From contig CAVJTH010000001.1 of NCBI GenBank assembly GCA_963652365.1, positions 62,001 to 126,000 of the forward strand: DNA of 64,000 nucleotides. The letters run 5' to 3'. Below the pieces are notes generated by a model, which made no database searches, was not told the DNA's origin, and was given only the letters and a program-made list of their open reading frames with translations. This DNA is from Hallerella sp963652365. Its GTDB lineage: Bacteria; Fibrobacterota; Fibrobacteria; Fibrobacterales; Fibrobacteraceae. Positions 6,996-15,461 of the stretch are shown in pieces. Positions within the stretch are counted from its first letter, which is position 1; each line of letters starts with the position of its first letter. A program made the position numbers and the translations under genes.

Positions 6996-8482
6996 TTTCG
7001 GTTCTCCAGGTATTTTCCGATGTTTTCCACTTCGCCGCAGGTTTCGAGAAGCCCGACGAGGGCCATCATCGCGTCATAGTTCGCTTTCAGGGTCGCCACG
7101 CGCAGACGTTCGAGGGAAAGTTCGGCATCGACGACGTCGAGGCTTGTTCCCATGCCGGCGTTAAAGGCCTTTTGCTGGTCTTCGAGGGATTCCTTGGCGA
7201 GTTCCTCGGTTTTCCTGAGCGTTTCCAGCTGGCTTTTCGCATGTTCGTATTCGCGAAACCGCTTCTCGACCAGCAGGGAAATGTTCTGGACCGCCTGGTT
7301 CTGCATGTTTTCGACTTCGCGTCGTGTCGCTTTCGCCTCGGCGACCTTGCCGACGGTTTCGCCACCGTGGAAAATATCCCATTCGACGGCGACTCCCACG
7401 GCCCATTCCGGTTCGAGAATTGTCAAGTCCCTGGTGTAGAGTTCCTTCTTGCCAAAAAGGGCGACTGTCGGAAAGTAGTCTCCCCGGGCGGCTGTCACGG
7501 CGCGGCTTGCGCGCTTCCTTTCCTGTTCGAGCTGTCGGATTCCCGGGTAGTTTTCGGAGGCGCGCTTCTTGTATTCTTCGAGCGTTCTGTCCAGTTCGAT
7601 CGATTCGATGGAAGTCGTCGCGGTAAGAGCCGTGTCGCTTGAGCCTAGGCTGTTGGCGAGAGCGAGCCTTGCGAGCGAAAGGTCGCGCTCGGCGTTGTCC
7701 TTTTCGGTCATCGCCTCGACGAGGGCGACTTCAGCGCGGAGCCTTTCCGCCCGGGAAATCTGGCCGCCCGCTTCGAGCTTCTTCGCCTGTTCGACGTGTT
7801 CGCTTATCGTGCTGAAGGCTTCGGTGCGCAGCGTGACCATTTCTTCGGCGAGCCTCATGCTGAAATAGCGCGTGCAGATTTCGGAGAGAACCGTGTTCTC
7901 GACCAGGCTGTAGGCGGATTTCTGCGCTTCGATGTTTTCCGTGGAGGCTGCGTATGCCGAAAAGATCTTTCCACCGGTAAAGATGGGCCAGAGAAGCGTC
8001 GCGGACGCATTGAAAAAGAGTTCGTCCTGGACCTTGACCTTGAACTTGTCTGCGGGAATCTGCGAAGCGAGCTGTGTCTGGCCGCTCCCCGCGACGTTCT
8101 GGGCGTATTCCTTCGCCTTGGCGTCTGCTGCGGCGATCGCCGCCATGTCTGTAGAAGAGGCGTAGGAGGCCATCAGCCCTCCGTATGTCGCCGCGTAGGT
8201 CGAAGCGTAGCTTGATCCCAGGATTGCGGAGCGAATCGGGGAAAGGTCGATCGTGATCGGCTCGTCGATTCGCGTCACCTTGCCGGAAAGCGTGAGCTTT
8301 GGCATAAAAAGGGAACGTGCGGATGTCTTTTGGCTTTCCGCCTTGTCTAGATGCGTCCGGTTCACGACTAGCTGGGGATTCTTTTGCTTGGCGATGGCGA
8401 TGGCGTCATCGATGGAAAGCGGGGTCGCGCTTGCCGCCTGCAAGATTCCAAAAAGTAAACAAATCGTTACGGTCCGTTTCAT
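6992..8482 (-). CDS. TolC-family outer membrane efflux protein
   Basis: The 496-residue product begins with a signal peptide (MKRTVTICLLFGILQAASA) and the OEP-family opening LSIDDAIAIAKQKNPQLVVN. Two helical repeats follow, the second ending LDVVDAELSLERLRVATLKA, a typical TolC-family end motif. I place the start at 8482 rather than nine codons upstream because the signal peptide begins there. First gene of the four-gene efflux operon; it probably provides the outer-membrane exit duct. Confidence 0.92.
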   Translation of the reverse strand: MKRTVTICLLFGILQAASATPLSIDDAIAIAKQKNPQLVVNRTHLDKAESQKTSARSLFMPKLTLSGKVTRIDEPITIDLSPIRSAILGSSYASTYAATYGGLMASYASSTDMAAIAAADAKAKEYAQNVAGSGQTQLASQIPADKFKVKVQDELFFNASATLLWPIFTGGKIFSAYAASTENIEAQKSAYSLVENTVLSEICTRYFSMRLAEEMVTLRTEAFSTISEHVEQAKKLEAGGQISRAERLRAEVALVEAMTEKDNAERDLSLARLALANSLGSSDTALTATTSIESIELDRTLEEYKKRASENYPGIRQLEQERKRASRAVTAARGDYFPTVALFGKKELYTRDLTILEPEWAVGVAVEWDIFHGGETVGKVAEAKATRREVENMQNQAVQNISLLVEKRFREYEHAKSQLETLRKTEELAKESLEDQQKAFNAGMGTSLDVVDAELSLERLRVATLKANYDAMMALVGLLETCGEVENIGKYLENRK

Positions 8483-8727
8483 AGTGTTGGATAAAATAAC
8501 AAACGGCACTGGGAGAAAATGGCGAATTTTGACAAAAAAGCAAATTTTACTGTTGAACTTTCGTTTATTTTATTTGGATGGAGGGAAGGTCTCCATATGG
8601 GCCTTTTCCCTGGGAACGATTTTGGAACAGTTTATGGCTACTTTTTGTTTTCAAACGGAAGGATTTGGCTTTTCGAGAGTATTTTAAGGCCATCGGCTTT
8701 TGTGCCAAAAATCGATCGAGGTTCAGA

Positions 8728-10230
8728 ATGAAAGCTTTCAAAATGGGCGTTCTTGCGTCAGCCTGTATCTTCGCCTGGAACTGCGGCGACGATTCCTCTT
8801 CCAATCCGCCAGCGGAAATTTCCAGCTCAAGCGGGCAAATGACGTGCGACTTGTCCGCATACGGAACGCTCCCGCTCTGGACGGGCGCCTATCTTGTCTA
8901 TGCGGACGGCTCTGTTTCGGACGGGACAAATGCCGTGGGGACCTTCGACTTTTCGACGGGAAACGTTCTGGACGCTAGCGGAGCGACGATCGCGACGCTC
9001 GACGCATCGATATTGCCCTGGTTCGATGGGGAAAAGCTCATCTACAGGAACTGCCTCGTGACAGCTCTCGATGGAAGCACGCTTGGGCGAATTGACGAAA
9101 CCGGAAACTACGTGCCGGGAGCTGTCGAGATTTCCAGTTCGAGCGAAGAGCCGATTCTGCCGACCTCTTCGGAAACGGTCAATCCGAATTCCTCGGCGAC
9201 GCTCCCGCTTTCTTCGGGAGAAGCCGCTTCAAGTTCGGGCGGCTCGCTTGTGGCTAGCTCCAGCTCGAAAATTTCCGGCTCCGGCGCAATGGATCCGAGC
9301 GGTTACGAAATCATGAATTACGCAAACATTCTGGACAACAACGCTACCGGTTGGAGTTCCCGCTACTGGGATGCCTGCAAGCCGCACTGTTCGTGGCCCG
9401 GAAACGTCGATACGAGCTCCCTTGAGGCTTACAGGAAGGATTACGGTGCCGCCCGGAATTGCAACATCAACGATTTTGAAATCCCGGCATGGACGCTCAG
9501 CTACAATGTGCAGCAGTATTGGAAAGGCTACCAGGGAACGACCAGCGCATGTTCTAGCGAGCGGGGCGGTGGAACCGGCGGCGCCTTTGTCTGCACGGAC
9601 ATGTCGCCGGTCGCGGTGAACGATACCCTGGCGTATGCGTTCGTCGCAGGGCCCGGTTCGGGAGTCAAGGGTTGCGGGAAGTGCTACCATCTGCAGTTTA
9701 ACGGCGGAAACCACGACAATCAGATCAAGGCGGCGCACAAGGCATTGAAGGGAAAGCATCTGATCGTGATGGCTTCGAACATCGGACATGACGTGGAAGA
9801 GGGCCAGTTCGACATGATGGTGCCGGGCGGTGGCGTCGGACAATACGATGCGCTTTCCTCGCAAATCGGTGTTTCGAAGGATCAGCTGGGCGTCACGTAT
9901 GGCGGGTTCCTTACTTCGTGCCAGCAGACGCTCGGTTACGATGCGGCTCTCGAAAAATACCAGACGTGTGTCACCGAGATGTGCGAAGCGGTTTTCCCGA
10001 ATCAACCGAATCTTTTGCGCGGATGCAAATGGTTCGCCGATTGGTATATGGCGGCGGACAACCCCACGTATAACTGGGAAGAGGTGGAATGCCCGCAGTA
10101 TCTGATCGACAAGTACATGACGACGATCAATACGGTAATCGAGACGAATATCGCCTGGCAGGACGACTGGTCCGGCTATACCGGCGGAGCCTTCGAAACG
10201 AAGGATTGCGACGATTCGGGATGTCCGTAG
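8728..10230 (+). CDS. GH45 endoglucanase, lipoprotein-like, variant disulfide pattern
   Basis: The protein (500 residues) should cleave internal beta-1,4-glucosidic bonds of cellulose with inversion. It starts with a lipoprotein-like signal (MKAFKMGVLASACIFAWNC, Cys followed by GDDSS; the lipobox is not classical). A ~90-residue N-terminal module and a Ser-rich linker (about residues 130-190) precede the GH45 domain. The catalytic signature SSRYWDACKPHCSW gives D215, and the second acid is D362 in GQFDMMVPGGGVG. Relative to classic GH45 enzymes and to the next gene, the first Cys of the CC pair is Ala (A216) and its disulfide partner position is Leu (L376). An alternative long upstream extension to 8578 lacks signal-peptide logic and is rejected. 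Confidence 0.93.
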   Translation: MKAFKMGVLASACIFAWNCGDDSSSNPPAEISSSSGQMTCDLSAYGTLPLWTGAYLVYADGSVSDGTNAVGTFDFSTGNVLDASGATIATLDASILPWFDGEKLIYRNCLVTALDGSTLGRIDETGNYVPGAVEISSSSEEPILPTSSETVNPNSSATLPLSSGEAASSSGGSLVASSSSKISGSGAMDPSGYEIMNYANILDNNATGWSSRYWDACKPHCSWPGNVDTSSLEAYRKDYGAARNCNINDFEIPAWTLSYNVQQYWKGYQGTTSACSSERGGGTGGAFVCTDMSPVAVNDTLAYAFVAGPGSGVKGCGKCYHLQFNGGNHDNQIKAAHKALKGKHLIVMASNIGHDVEEGQFDMMVPGGGVGQYDALSSQIGVSKDQLGVTYGGFLTSCQQTLGYDAALEKYQTCVTEMCEAVFPNQPNLLRGCKWFADWYMAADNPTYNWEEVECPQYLIDKYMTTINTVIETNIAWQDDWSGYTGGAFETKDCDDSGCP

Positions 10231-10292
10231 CGGCAAGGGAAAGGATTTCGGGTGGTGTGTGGTAAAAATTTCACAGAACAGAAGGATGAAAA

Positions 10293-12002
10293 ATGAAAAG
10301 ACACTACCTGTTGTTTCTCGCCGCGGCGGCGCTTCTCGCGTGGCATTGCGGTGACGATGCGAACTCGGCGTCAAGCGTCGAAAACGGAGAAATTCCGCAG
10401 TCGCCGACCGTCGCCAGCTATCCCTACTACCTCGGCGGGTTTACCATCGATCCGGCGACCGGAACGGTTTACGAAGCCGCGACCGGAATCGCGGCGGGGC
10501 AGCTCCTCGCCGACGGAACCGTGGTGAGCCTTGCGGACAATGTCACGCCGATTTTCGCTTGCGACACGACGCTCCTTCCGACGCTTTCTTCGGCGGGTTA
10601 CCTTGTCAACAAGAGCGGTGTCGTTACGGACTTGAACGGAACGCCGCTCGGAAACCTCGAAAGCTCCTCGACGATTCGACTCCTCGACGGATCGCTTGTC
10701 GATTTGGCGGGGAACGTCATCGAGCTTCCGGGAACCGATTCGATCGCGATTCCGCAGAATCCGGATTCTCTCGCGCTTTCTTCGGCAAGCGGCCCGGACG
10801 TGCCGGGCGTTTCCAGCGCGCAGACCGAAATCCCGGTTTCTTCCGGCGGTGAAGTTCCTGTTCTCAGTTCGTCTTCCGCCCAGGTTCTTTCGACCTCTTC
10901 GGCGAGCGGATCTTCGGCAAACGTGACGGGGAACCTCACGCAGACCGTGCAAAAAGGCTCTAGCATCGAAACGGTCGTGTTCAGCGGTGTCGCTTCCGAA
11001 CCGGCCCGCTCCTGGAACCTCTACTTCTTGCAGATGAACTTCGACAAGGATCGGGGAACCTATACGATTTCGGGAACGGTTCCCGAATATTTCCAGGACG
11101 GAAGTACGAGCGAAAAGCTGACGATCGATGGCAAGGAATACTCGTTCACGCTGAATGTCGGAAACGCTTCGGTAAAGAGTTCTTCGAGCGTCGCGGTGGA
11201 GCGTTCGTCGAGCGCGCAGGTCGTCATCTATTCCAGTTCCGCGGAAAAGTCGAGCAGCTCGGTCTCGGGCGGAACAGGCACGGAACTGAAATATGTCTCC
11301 GGAGGCGCATCTGGAAGTGGCTGGGCGACACGTTACTGGGATTGCTGCAAGCCGAGCTGCTCCTGGACGGAGAATGCGGGCAGCGGCAACGAAGCGAGAA
11401 TGTGTACAGCGAGCGGCAGCAAGATCTCGAATTTTAGCGAGGCGAGCGTTTGCAAGGGCGGAAGCGCTTCGACCTGCACGAGCCAGATTCCGATTGTCGT
11501 AAACGACAACTTGGCGTATGCGTTCGCCGCGGTGCCGGCTTCGAACGGCGGCGCTTGCGGAAAATGCTTCGCGTTGACTTTTGACGGAACGGGCAAATAC
11601 GAGACAAAGGCTCCGCAGCAGTCGCTAAAGGGAAAGGTCCTGGTGGTGATGGCTTCCAATGTGGGGACAGACGTTTCCCAGGGCCAGTTCGACGTGATGA
11701 TCCCCGGCGGCGGAGTCGGAATTTACAATGGATGCGCCGCGTTTGGCTGGGGTTCCCAGGGCGAGCAGTACGGTGGACTACTCTCCGACTGCGAAAAAGA
11801 AGTCGGCTACAGCAAAACGGGCTCCGCGCTCACGTCGGCGCGCAAGTCCTGCCTCGTAAACAAGTGCAACACGGTCTTTTCCAACGATTCCCAGGCAAAG
11901 CAGGGATGCCTCTTCCTCGCGAACTGGATGAATGCCGCCGGAAACCCGAACCACAATTATCGGGAAGTGGAATGTCCCGCGGCCCTCAAGGCGCAGTACT
12001 GA
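10293..12002 (+). CDS. GH45 endoglucanase with extra beta-rich module
   Basis: A 569-residue secreted or lipid-anchored cellulase. The N-terminus MKRHYLLFLAAAALLAWHC followed by GDDAN resembles the preceding gene. Order: signal, N-terminal module (to ~165), Ser-rich linker, a ~85-residue beta-rich module starting GNLTQTVQKGSSIETVVFSG that resembles modules seen in other Fibrobacter secreted proteins, a second Ser-rich linker, then the GH45 domain. Signature ATRYWDCCKPSCSW gives catalytic D350; D467 lies in GQFDVMIPGGGVGIYNGC. Both cysteines missing from the neighbour are present here (C351, C481). The tandem pair, 62 bases apart, suggests duplication followed by divergence. Confidence 0.94.
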   Translation: MKRHYLLFLAAAALLAWHCGDDANSASSVENGEIPQSPTVASYPYYLGGFTIDPATGTVYEAATGIAAGQLLADGTVVSLADNVTPIFACDTTLLPTLSSAGYLVNKSGVVTDLNGTPLGNLESSSTIRLLDGSLVDLAGNVIELPGTDSIAIPQNPDSLALSSASGPDVPGVSSAQTEIPVSSGGEVPVLSSSSAQVLSTSSASGSSANVTGNLTQTVQKGSSIETVVFSGVASEPARSWNLYFLQMNFDKDRGTYTISGTVPEYFQDGSTSEKLTIDGKEYSFTLNVGNASVKSSSSVAVERSSSAQVVIYSSSAEKSSSSVSGGTGTELKYVSGGASGSGWATRYWDCCKPSCSWTENAGSGNEARMCTASGSKISNFSEASVCKGGSASTCTSQIPIVVNDNLAYAFAAVPASNGGACGKCFALTFDGTGKYETKAPQQSLKGKVLVVMASNVGTDVSQGQFDVMIPGGGVGIYNGCAAFGWGSQGEQYGGLLSDCEKEVGYSKTGSALTSARKSCLVNKCNTVFSNDSQAKQGCLFLANWMNAAGNPNHNYREVECPAALKAQY

Positions 12003-12013
12003 TTTCTCCCCGC

Positions 12014-12048
12014 AGAAAGTTCCCGGGCGGCGGTTCGGGAACCTTTCT
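12014..12048 (+). terminator. Terminator after the GH45 pair
   Basis: AGAAAGTTCCCG pairs with CGGGAACCTTTCT with a single bulge around a ten-base loop. It lies 12 bases after the second GH45 stop and before the converging TPR-protein gene. The T run is weak (TTTCTCTTG). Confidence 0.6.
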
Positions 12049-12085
12049 CTTGAAAGATACTGGAATCTTGCTTTTCAGGCTCTGC

Positions 12086-13042
12086 TTACGGGTAGAGCCG
12101 TTTCTTTTTTAAGTCCTTGACGAGCGACGCCGGCATCCACTTTTCGATTTTCCTGTATTCGGGACTTTTTAGCAGTTCCGCGTTTTGCGCGGACTTCTTG
12201 CCGTCGCCCATTTCTCCGTAGATTCGGGCGAGGTTCCCGATCGCGCACCAGTAGCGCACCGATTTCCCTGTCCGTTTCAGGTAGTCGCTTGCGCTCTCTT
12301 CGTAAATTTTCGCCGCCTCGGCAAAGCGTCCCAGCTTGTAGAGCATGTCGGCTTTCATCTGCATAAAGACGGGGTTCCCCGGAGCCTTGGCCAGGGAGCG
12401 ATTCACGACATCGAGAGCCTTGCCGTATTCCTGCCGGTCGTAATACATCCAGGAGAGCGACGTGGCGTAGAGCGCCCAGAAGAATTCGGAACGTTCAAAC
12501 CCATTTTCGAGAGTCTTCAGGTATTCTTCGCGGTTGTCGGAGACGAACGGCAAGAAGCTCAATCCGTCATCGACGTAGTAGGCGTAAATCGCGTAAAAGG
12601 CTCGTGCGTCCGCGTCTTTGACGTCTTCGAATTTCTTGGCGGCCTTGCGGGTTCCGAGCGCTCCCTTGATGGAATGCCCCAGGGCGGTTCGAGCGTATCC
12701 CAGTTCGAATTCGCGCAAGACGTCCCAGCTTTCCGTTGCCGAACATTCGGAAAGTTCCTTTTCGGAGGCGATCAGCGCAAGCGTGTCGCCCGTGTCGTCA
12801 AATTCGCTCAGGTGGACGATTCCCCGGATAACGCAGGCAACTCCCGAATCCTTCTCCTGGATTTTTTGGATTGTCGCGTAGGCTTCGGCATAGCTTGTCT
12901 GGAGGGCCAGCCCAAAGGCGCGTTTCGCTTCGGCCTGGAGCGACCCGGGCAAGGCGAAGAGGGAACTGTCCGAAGCGCCGACAATCGCTGGGAACAAAAG
13001 TGCCGCGCCGAGAAAGGTCTTGATGGGTCTTGAATGTTTCAT
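12086..13042 (-). CDS. Exported TPR-repeat protein of unknown function
   Basis: The 318-residue product has a signal peptide (MKHSRPIKTFLGAALLFPAIVGA) and helical repeats in the second half, clearest in EYGKALDVVNRSLAKAPGNP and FAEAAKIYEESASDYLKR, which fit tetratricopeptide repeats. TPR proteins usually scaffold protein complexes. It converges with the GH45 pair but nothing ties the two together functionally. I do not recognise a specific family. Confidence 0.75.
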   Translation of the reverse strand: MKHSRPIKTFLGAALLFPAIVGASDSSLFALPGSLQAEAKRAFGLALQTSYAEAYATIQKIQEKDSGVACVIRGIVHLSEFDDTGDTLALIASEKELSECSATESWDVLREFELGYARTALGHSIKGALGTRKAAKKFEDVKDADARAFYAIYAYYVDDGLSFLPFVSDNREEYLKTLENGFERSEFFWALYATSLSWMYYDRQEYGKALDVVNRSLAKAPGNPVFMQMKADMLYKLGRFAEAAKIYEESASDYLKRTGKSVRYWCAIGNLARIYGEMGDGKKSAQNAELLKSPEYRKIEKWMPASLVKDLKKKRLYP

Positions 13043-13376
13043 TTGTCCTTGGGTCGTGTTTCGGAAAGTTTTACCGCCAAGCCTAAATCTAGAAAAAAGC
13101 TTCAGGGAAGGCGAGAAATCCGGTGACGGGCATCTTCGTGCACAGAACGTCTAACTCCTTTTAAATCAACAGGTTAAAGCGGGTTGTCATATTTTGACCG
13201 ACAATTCTTTGCGAGATTAGTTTGTTGTAAATCCGCGGACGCCTGCTGGACAAGGCTTCTCGGCGATCTTGAAATAATGAATTTGTAAACAATCAACGCA
13301 AAGCAATTTGTATATATCTACAAAGAGACGCGATGCCTTTCATCGTATCCGAAAACGCAAGCAAAGAAGGCAACCT
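13043..13376. other. Intergenic region, 334 bp, between divergent genes
   Basis: No convincing gene. It must hold promoters for the TPR gene and the small gene at 13377. Visible elements are AT-rich tracts, an inverted repeat TTTGTA-TATATC-TACAAA at about 13304-13321, and GTCA-TATTT-TGAC near 13185. A complement-strand TAGATTTA near 13090 resembles the -10 type of this genome (7 of 8) but lacks a well-placed TTG. Confidence 0.4.
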
Positions 13377-13598
13377 ATGATGAAGATTCTTCACAAGCCG
13401 GTTTCGCTTTCCCTGTATCTTTTAAGCTCCGGTTTCCAGTCTTTCAAGAAGCGCATTTCGCAGGAGTTGCAGCTTCGCCGTGGCGTGAACCTCGAAGATT
13501 TTGCCGACGACGAAAGCCTGTATGCGTTTTATCTTCGCGGAGAGCCGGAAGACTATGTTCTCGACGCTCTTTGCGGAAACGTTTCGGACGACTTTTAA
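13377..13598 (+). CDS. Small hypothetical protein, 73 aa
   Basis: I do not recognise a family. The product begins MMKILHKPVSLSLYLLSSGF, with a moderately hydrophobic stretch, a basic middle (KKRISQELQLRRG), and an acidic C-terminus (GEPEDYVLDALCGNVSDDF). The start at 13377 (or the adjacent ATG at 13380) follows an AGAAGG ribosome site 7 bases upstream. A longer frame from 13308 lacks such a site. It converges on another tiny gene. Confidence 0.55.
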   Translation: MMKILHKPVSLSLYLLSSGFQSFKKRISQELQLRRGVNLEDFADDESLYAFYLRGEPEDYVLDALCGNVSDDF

Positions 13599-13609
13599 AA
13601 CGAACTAAC

Positions 13610-13629
13610 CCCGGTGAAAATCACCAGGG
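13610..13629. terminator. Bidirectional hairpin between two converging small genes
   Basis: CCCGGTGA and TCACCAGGG form a stem with one bulge around the loop AAA. It sits between the stops of the 73-aa plus-strand gene and the 42-aa minus-strand gene. The downstream side has CTTTT on the plus strand only. Confidence 0.45.
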
Positions 13630-13649
13630 CCAGAGCTTTTGGGAGATTC

Positions 13650-13778
13650 CTACTTTTCGTCAACCCACCAGGAACCGTCATCTTCATCGTCGGTTCTTGC
13701 CGTGTTGAACGAACAGCTTGGATTCCGATAGTCCAGATCGAGTTCTCGCTCGACCCAGAAGTTGTTCTGTTCTTTCAT
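13650..13778 (-). CDS. Small acidic hypothetical protein, 42 aa
   Basis: An open frame from ATG at 13778 to TAG at 13650 encodes MKEQNNFWVERELDLDYRNP and an acidic, Trp-containing tail ending in DDGSWWVDEK. A strong AAGGAG ribosome site sits 6 bases before the ATG and a good promoter lies at 13843-13871, so the frame is likely expressed despite its length. No family recognised. Confidence 0.55.
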   Translation of the reverse strand: MKEQNNFWVERELDLDYRNPSCSFNTARTDDEDDGSWWVDEK

Positions 13779-13842
13779 TGTATTCTCCTTGCTGAGGTTG
13801 TCTTCCCAGCGGTTATGTCTTCTTTTCTAAGCAGACGACTAT

Positions 13843-13871
13843 ATTATACATAAAAAAAGAGAAAAAGCAAA
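13843..13871 (-). promoter_or_regulatory. Promoter for the 42-aa gene
   Basis: On the minus strand TTTGCT (13871-13866) and a perfect TATAAT (13848-13843) are 17 bases apart. This is the classical sigma-70 spacing rather than the TAnnTTTG type seen before the core operons. Confidence 0.5.
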
Positions 13872-13926
13872 AGCGCCTGTGTAAAATCGCGGAGATTTTC
13901 GGGCAAACAATTCTATTTTTGAGCGC

Positions 13927-14301
13927 ATGGACAAGAATGTGGAAAAAATCGTGATGATCGGGGATCGGATCCTGGTCAAGCCTCTCGAAGCGGCTTCGAA
14001 GACGGGAAGCGGACTTTACCTGCCGCCCGGCGTTCGGGAAAAGGACGCTGTCCGCGCGGGAATCGTGGTCAAGGTCGGGCCGGGATACCCTGTGCCTTCG
14101 ACCGATCCGGATGCGTTTCTGAAGGAGGCCGGGGAGCCCATCAACTATGTTCCGCTCCAGGTGGAAGTCGGCGATCAGGCGCTTTACCTGCACGGAAACG
14201 CCTTTGAAATCGAAGTGAACGGGGAACGCTACGAAGTCGTGGGGCAGAATGCCGTTCTGCTCGTCATTCGCGACGACGGGCTTTCGGAACTCGGAGTCTA
14301 G
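13927..14301 (+). CDS. GroES-like co-chaperonin family protein
   Basis: The 124-residue product carries the chaperonin-10 pattern: GDRILVKPLEAASKTGSGLY near the N-terminus, GIVVKVGPGYP in the middle, VEVGDQALYLHGNAFEIEVN, and a closing ILLV-type strand (VGQNAVLLVIRDD). It is longer than canonical GroES (~95 residues) because of an insertion around STDPDAFLKEAGEPIN. No groEL lies next to it. It may be a GroES paralogue rather than the main co-chaperonin. The stop abuts the next start. Confidence 0.82.
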   Translation: MDKNVEKIVMIGDRILVKPLEAASKTGSGLYLPPGVREKDAVRAGIVVKVGPGYPVPSTDPDAFLKEAGEPINYVPLQVEVGDQALYLHGNAFEIEVNGERYEVVGQNAVLLVIRDDGLSELGV

Positions 14302-15111
14302 ATGAATCGCTATCCGGTCAAGATGTCGCTTGCGCTCGCCGCGCTTTCTCTTTTGGGAATTCCGATGCTCGCGCTGGGCTATGCGGGTCTCTATGCGGTG
14401 GAACTGGCCGGGCTGCTTTCGATTTTCGGAACGCTTTCGACCGCGCTGGGCGTTCTCCTGCCGGTTTTCTTTCTCGTGTCGCTGTGGGGCATTCTCTATA
14501 CGCTGTCGGCGTTTCTAAAGGGCTTGCCGGATACATTCGGGGAAAAGAAGCCGCTTCTTGGTCTCTTTCGCCTCTTGGTCTGCCTTGCCTGTGCGCTGAG
14601 CGTCCTTTCTCCGCTCTATTCCGTGTTTCCGGAGAGCGTCGCGATTTGCGTGGCATGGACCTTTGCGTTTTCGATCGATCTGGTGGCGGGCGCGGCCTTG
14701 GGAATCCTGCTGGCGCTTCGTGCGGTTCGGGCAAAGAAATGGCTCGTTTTTGGAATCGGGGTTGCGCTTTTCGCGACGTTCCTGACCGATTTCAGCGGCT
14801 GTCGCGTTTTCGAATCCATCCTGGACTATCAGTTCGGGACTGCGCTCCCTGCGGATATGGATACGGGAAGCGGCCTGATGACCTACCTGTGGGGGCTTTC
14901 TCCTGCGGAAATCGATACGCTCGATGGAGAATCCCTGGCGGACATCCAGGAGGTTTCCGTGGTGCTGGGAATGCTTTTCGCTGCGCTGTTTGGCGGACTG
15001 GTCGCTGCGCATTGCGCATCGTCGGTCCTTCTGTTCGCCTTGCTTGCGATTTACTGGATGCGAAAAAGGACGGCGCGAAAATCGATGGCTTCGGGAAAGA
15101 TGCAATGTTGA
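14302..15111 (+). CDS. Integral membrane protein of unknown function
   Basis: The 269-residue protein is dominated by hydrophobic helices: about six or seven, including LALAALSLLGIPMLALGYAG, LLPVFFLVSLWGILYTLSAF, and a last pair around residues 220-255. A soluble stretch (about 170-215) includes a DFSGCRVFESILDYQFG segment. I do not recognise the family. It begins immediately after the GroES-like gene and its end overlaps the DUF486 gene, suggesting one transcript. Confidence 0.7.
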   Translation: MNRYPVKMSLALAALSLLGIPMLALGYAGLYAVELAGLLSIFGTLSTALGVLLPVFFLVSLWGILYTLSAFLKGLPDTFGEKKPLLGLFRLLVCLACALSVLSPLYSVFPESVAICVAWTFAFSIDLVAGAALGILLALRAVRAKKWLVFGIGVALFATFLTDFSGCRVFESILDYQFGTALPADMDTGSGLMTYLWGLSPAEIDTLDGESLADIQEVSVVLGMLFAALFGGLVAAHCASSVLLFALLAIYWMRKRTARKSMASGKMQC

Positions 15112-15446
15112 AAGTCGCCTTGATTACGGCGGGGATGCTCGTCTGTTCCAATCTCTTCATGACGTTTGCCTGGTATGGGCACTTGAAGTTTCTGAACGCA
15201 AGGCCCTGGCTTGTCGCCGCGGTGGCTAGCTGGGGTATCGCGTTCTTCGAATACATGATCCAGGTTCCGGCGAACCGTTACGGCTACACGGCGTTGAACG
15301 TTGTCCAGCTGAAAGTGATACAGGAAGTCGTCGCGCTTTCCGTCTTTGCGCCGTTCGCCGTGTTCATGATGAACCAGCCGCTGAAACTGGACTATCTCTG
15401 GTCGGCGCTTTGTCTTGTCGGAGCGGTCTATTTCGCGTTTCGCTGA
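15105..15446 (+). CDS. DUF486 family small membrane protein
   Basis: The 113-residue product has four predicted helices and motifs of the DUF486/DMT-like family: MTFAWYGHLKF, a FFEYMIQVPANRYGY segment, and QLKVIQEVVALSVFAPFAVF, ending in GAVYFAFR. Function in the family is unknown; a small transporter-like role is inferred from fold. Its ATG lies within the last codons of the upstream membrane protein gene. Confidence 0.88.
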   Translation: MLKVALITAGMLVCSNLFMTFAWYGHLKFLNARPWLVAAVASWGIAFFEYMIQVPANRYGYTALNVVQLKVIQEVVALSVFAPFAVFMMNQPLKLDYLWSALCLVGAVYFAFR

Positions 15447-15461
15447 CCGAGCCTCTTCGCC

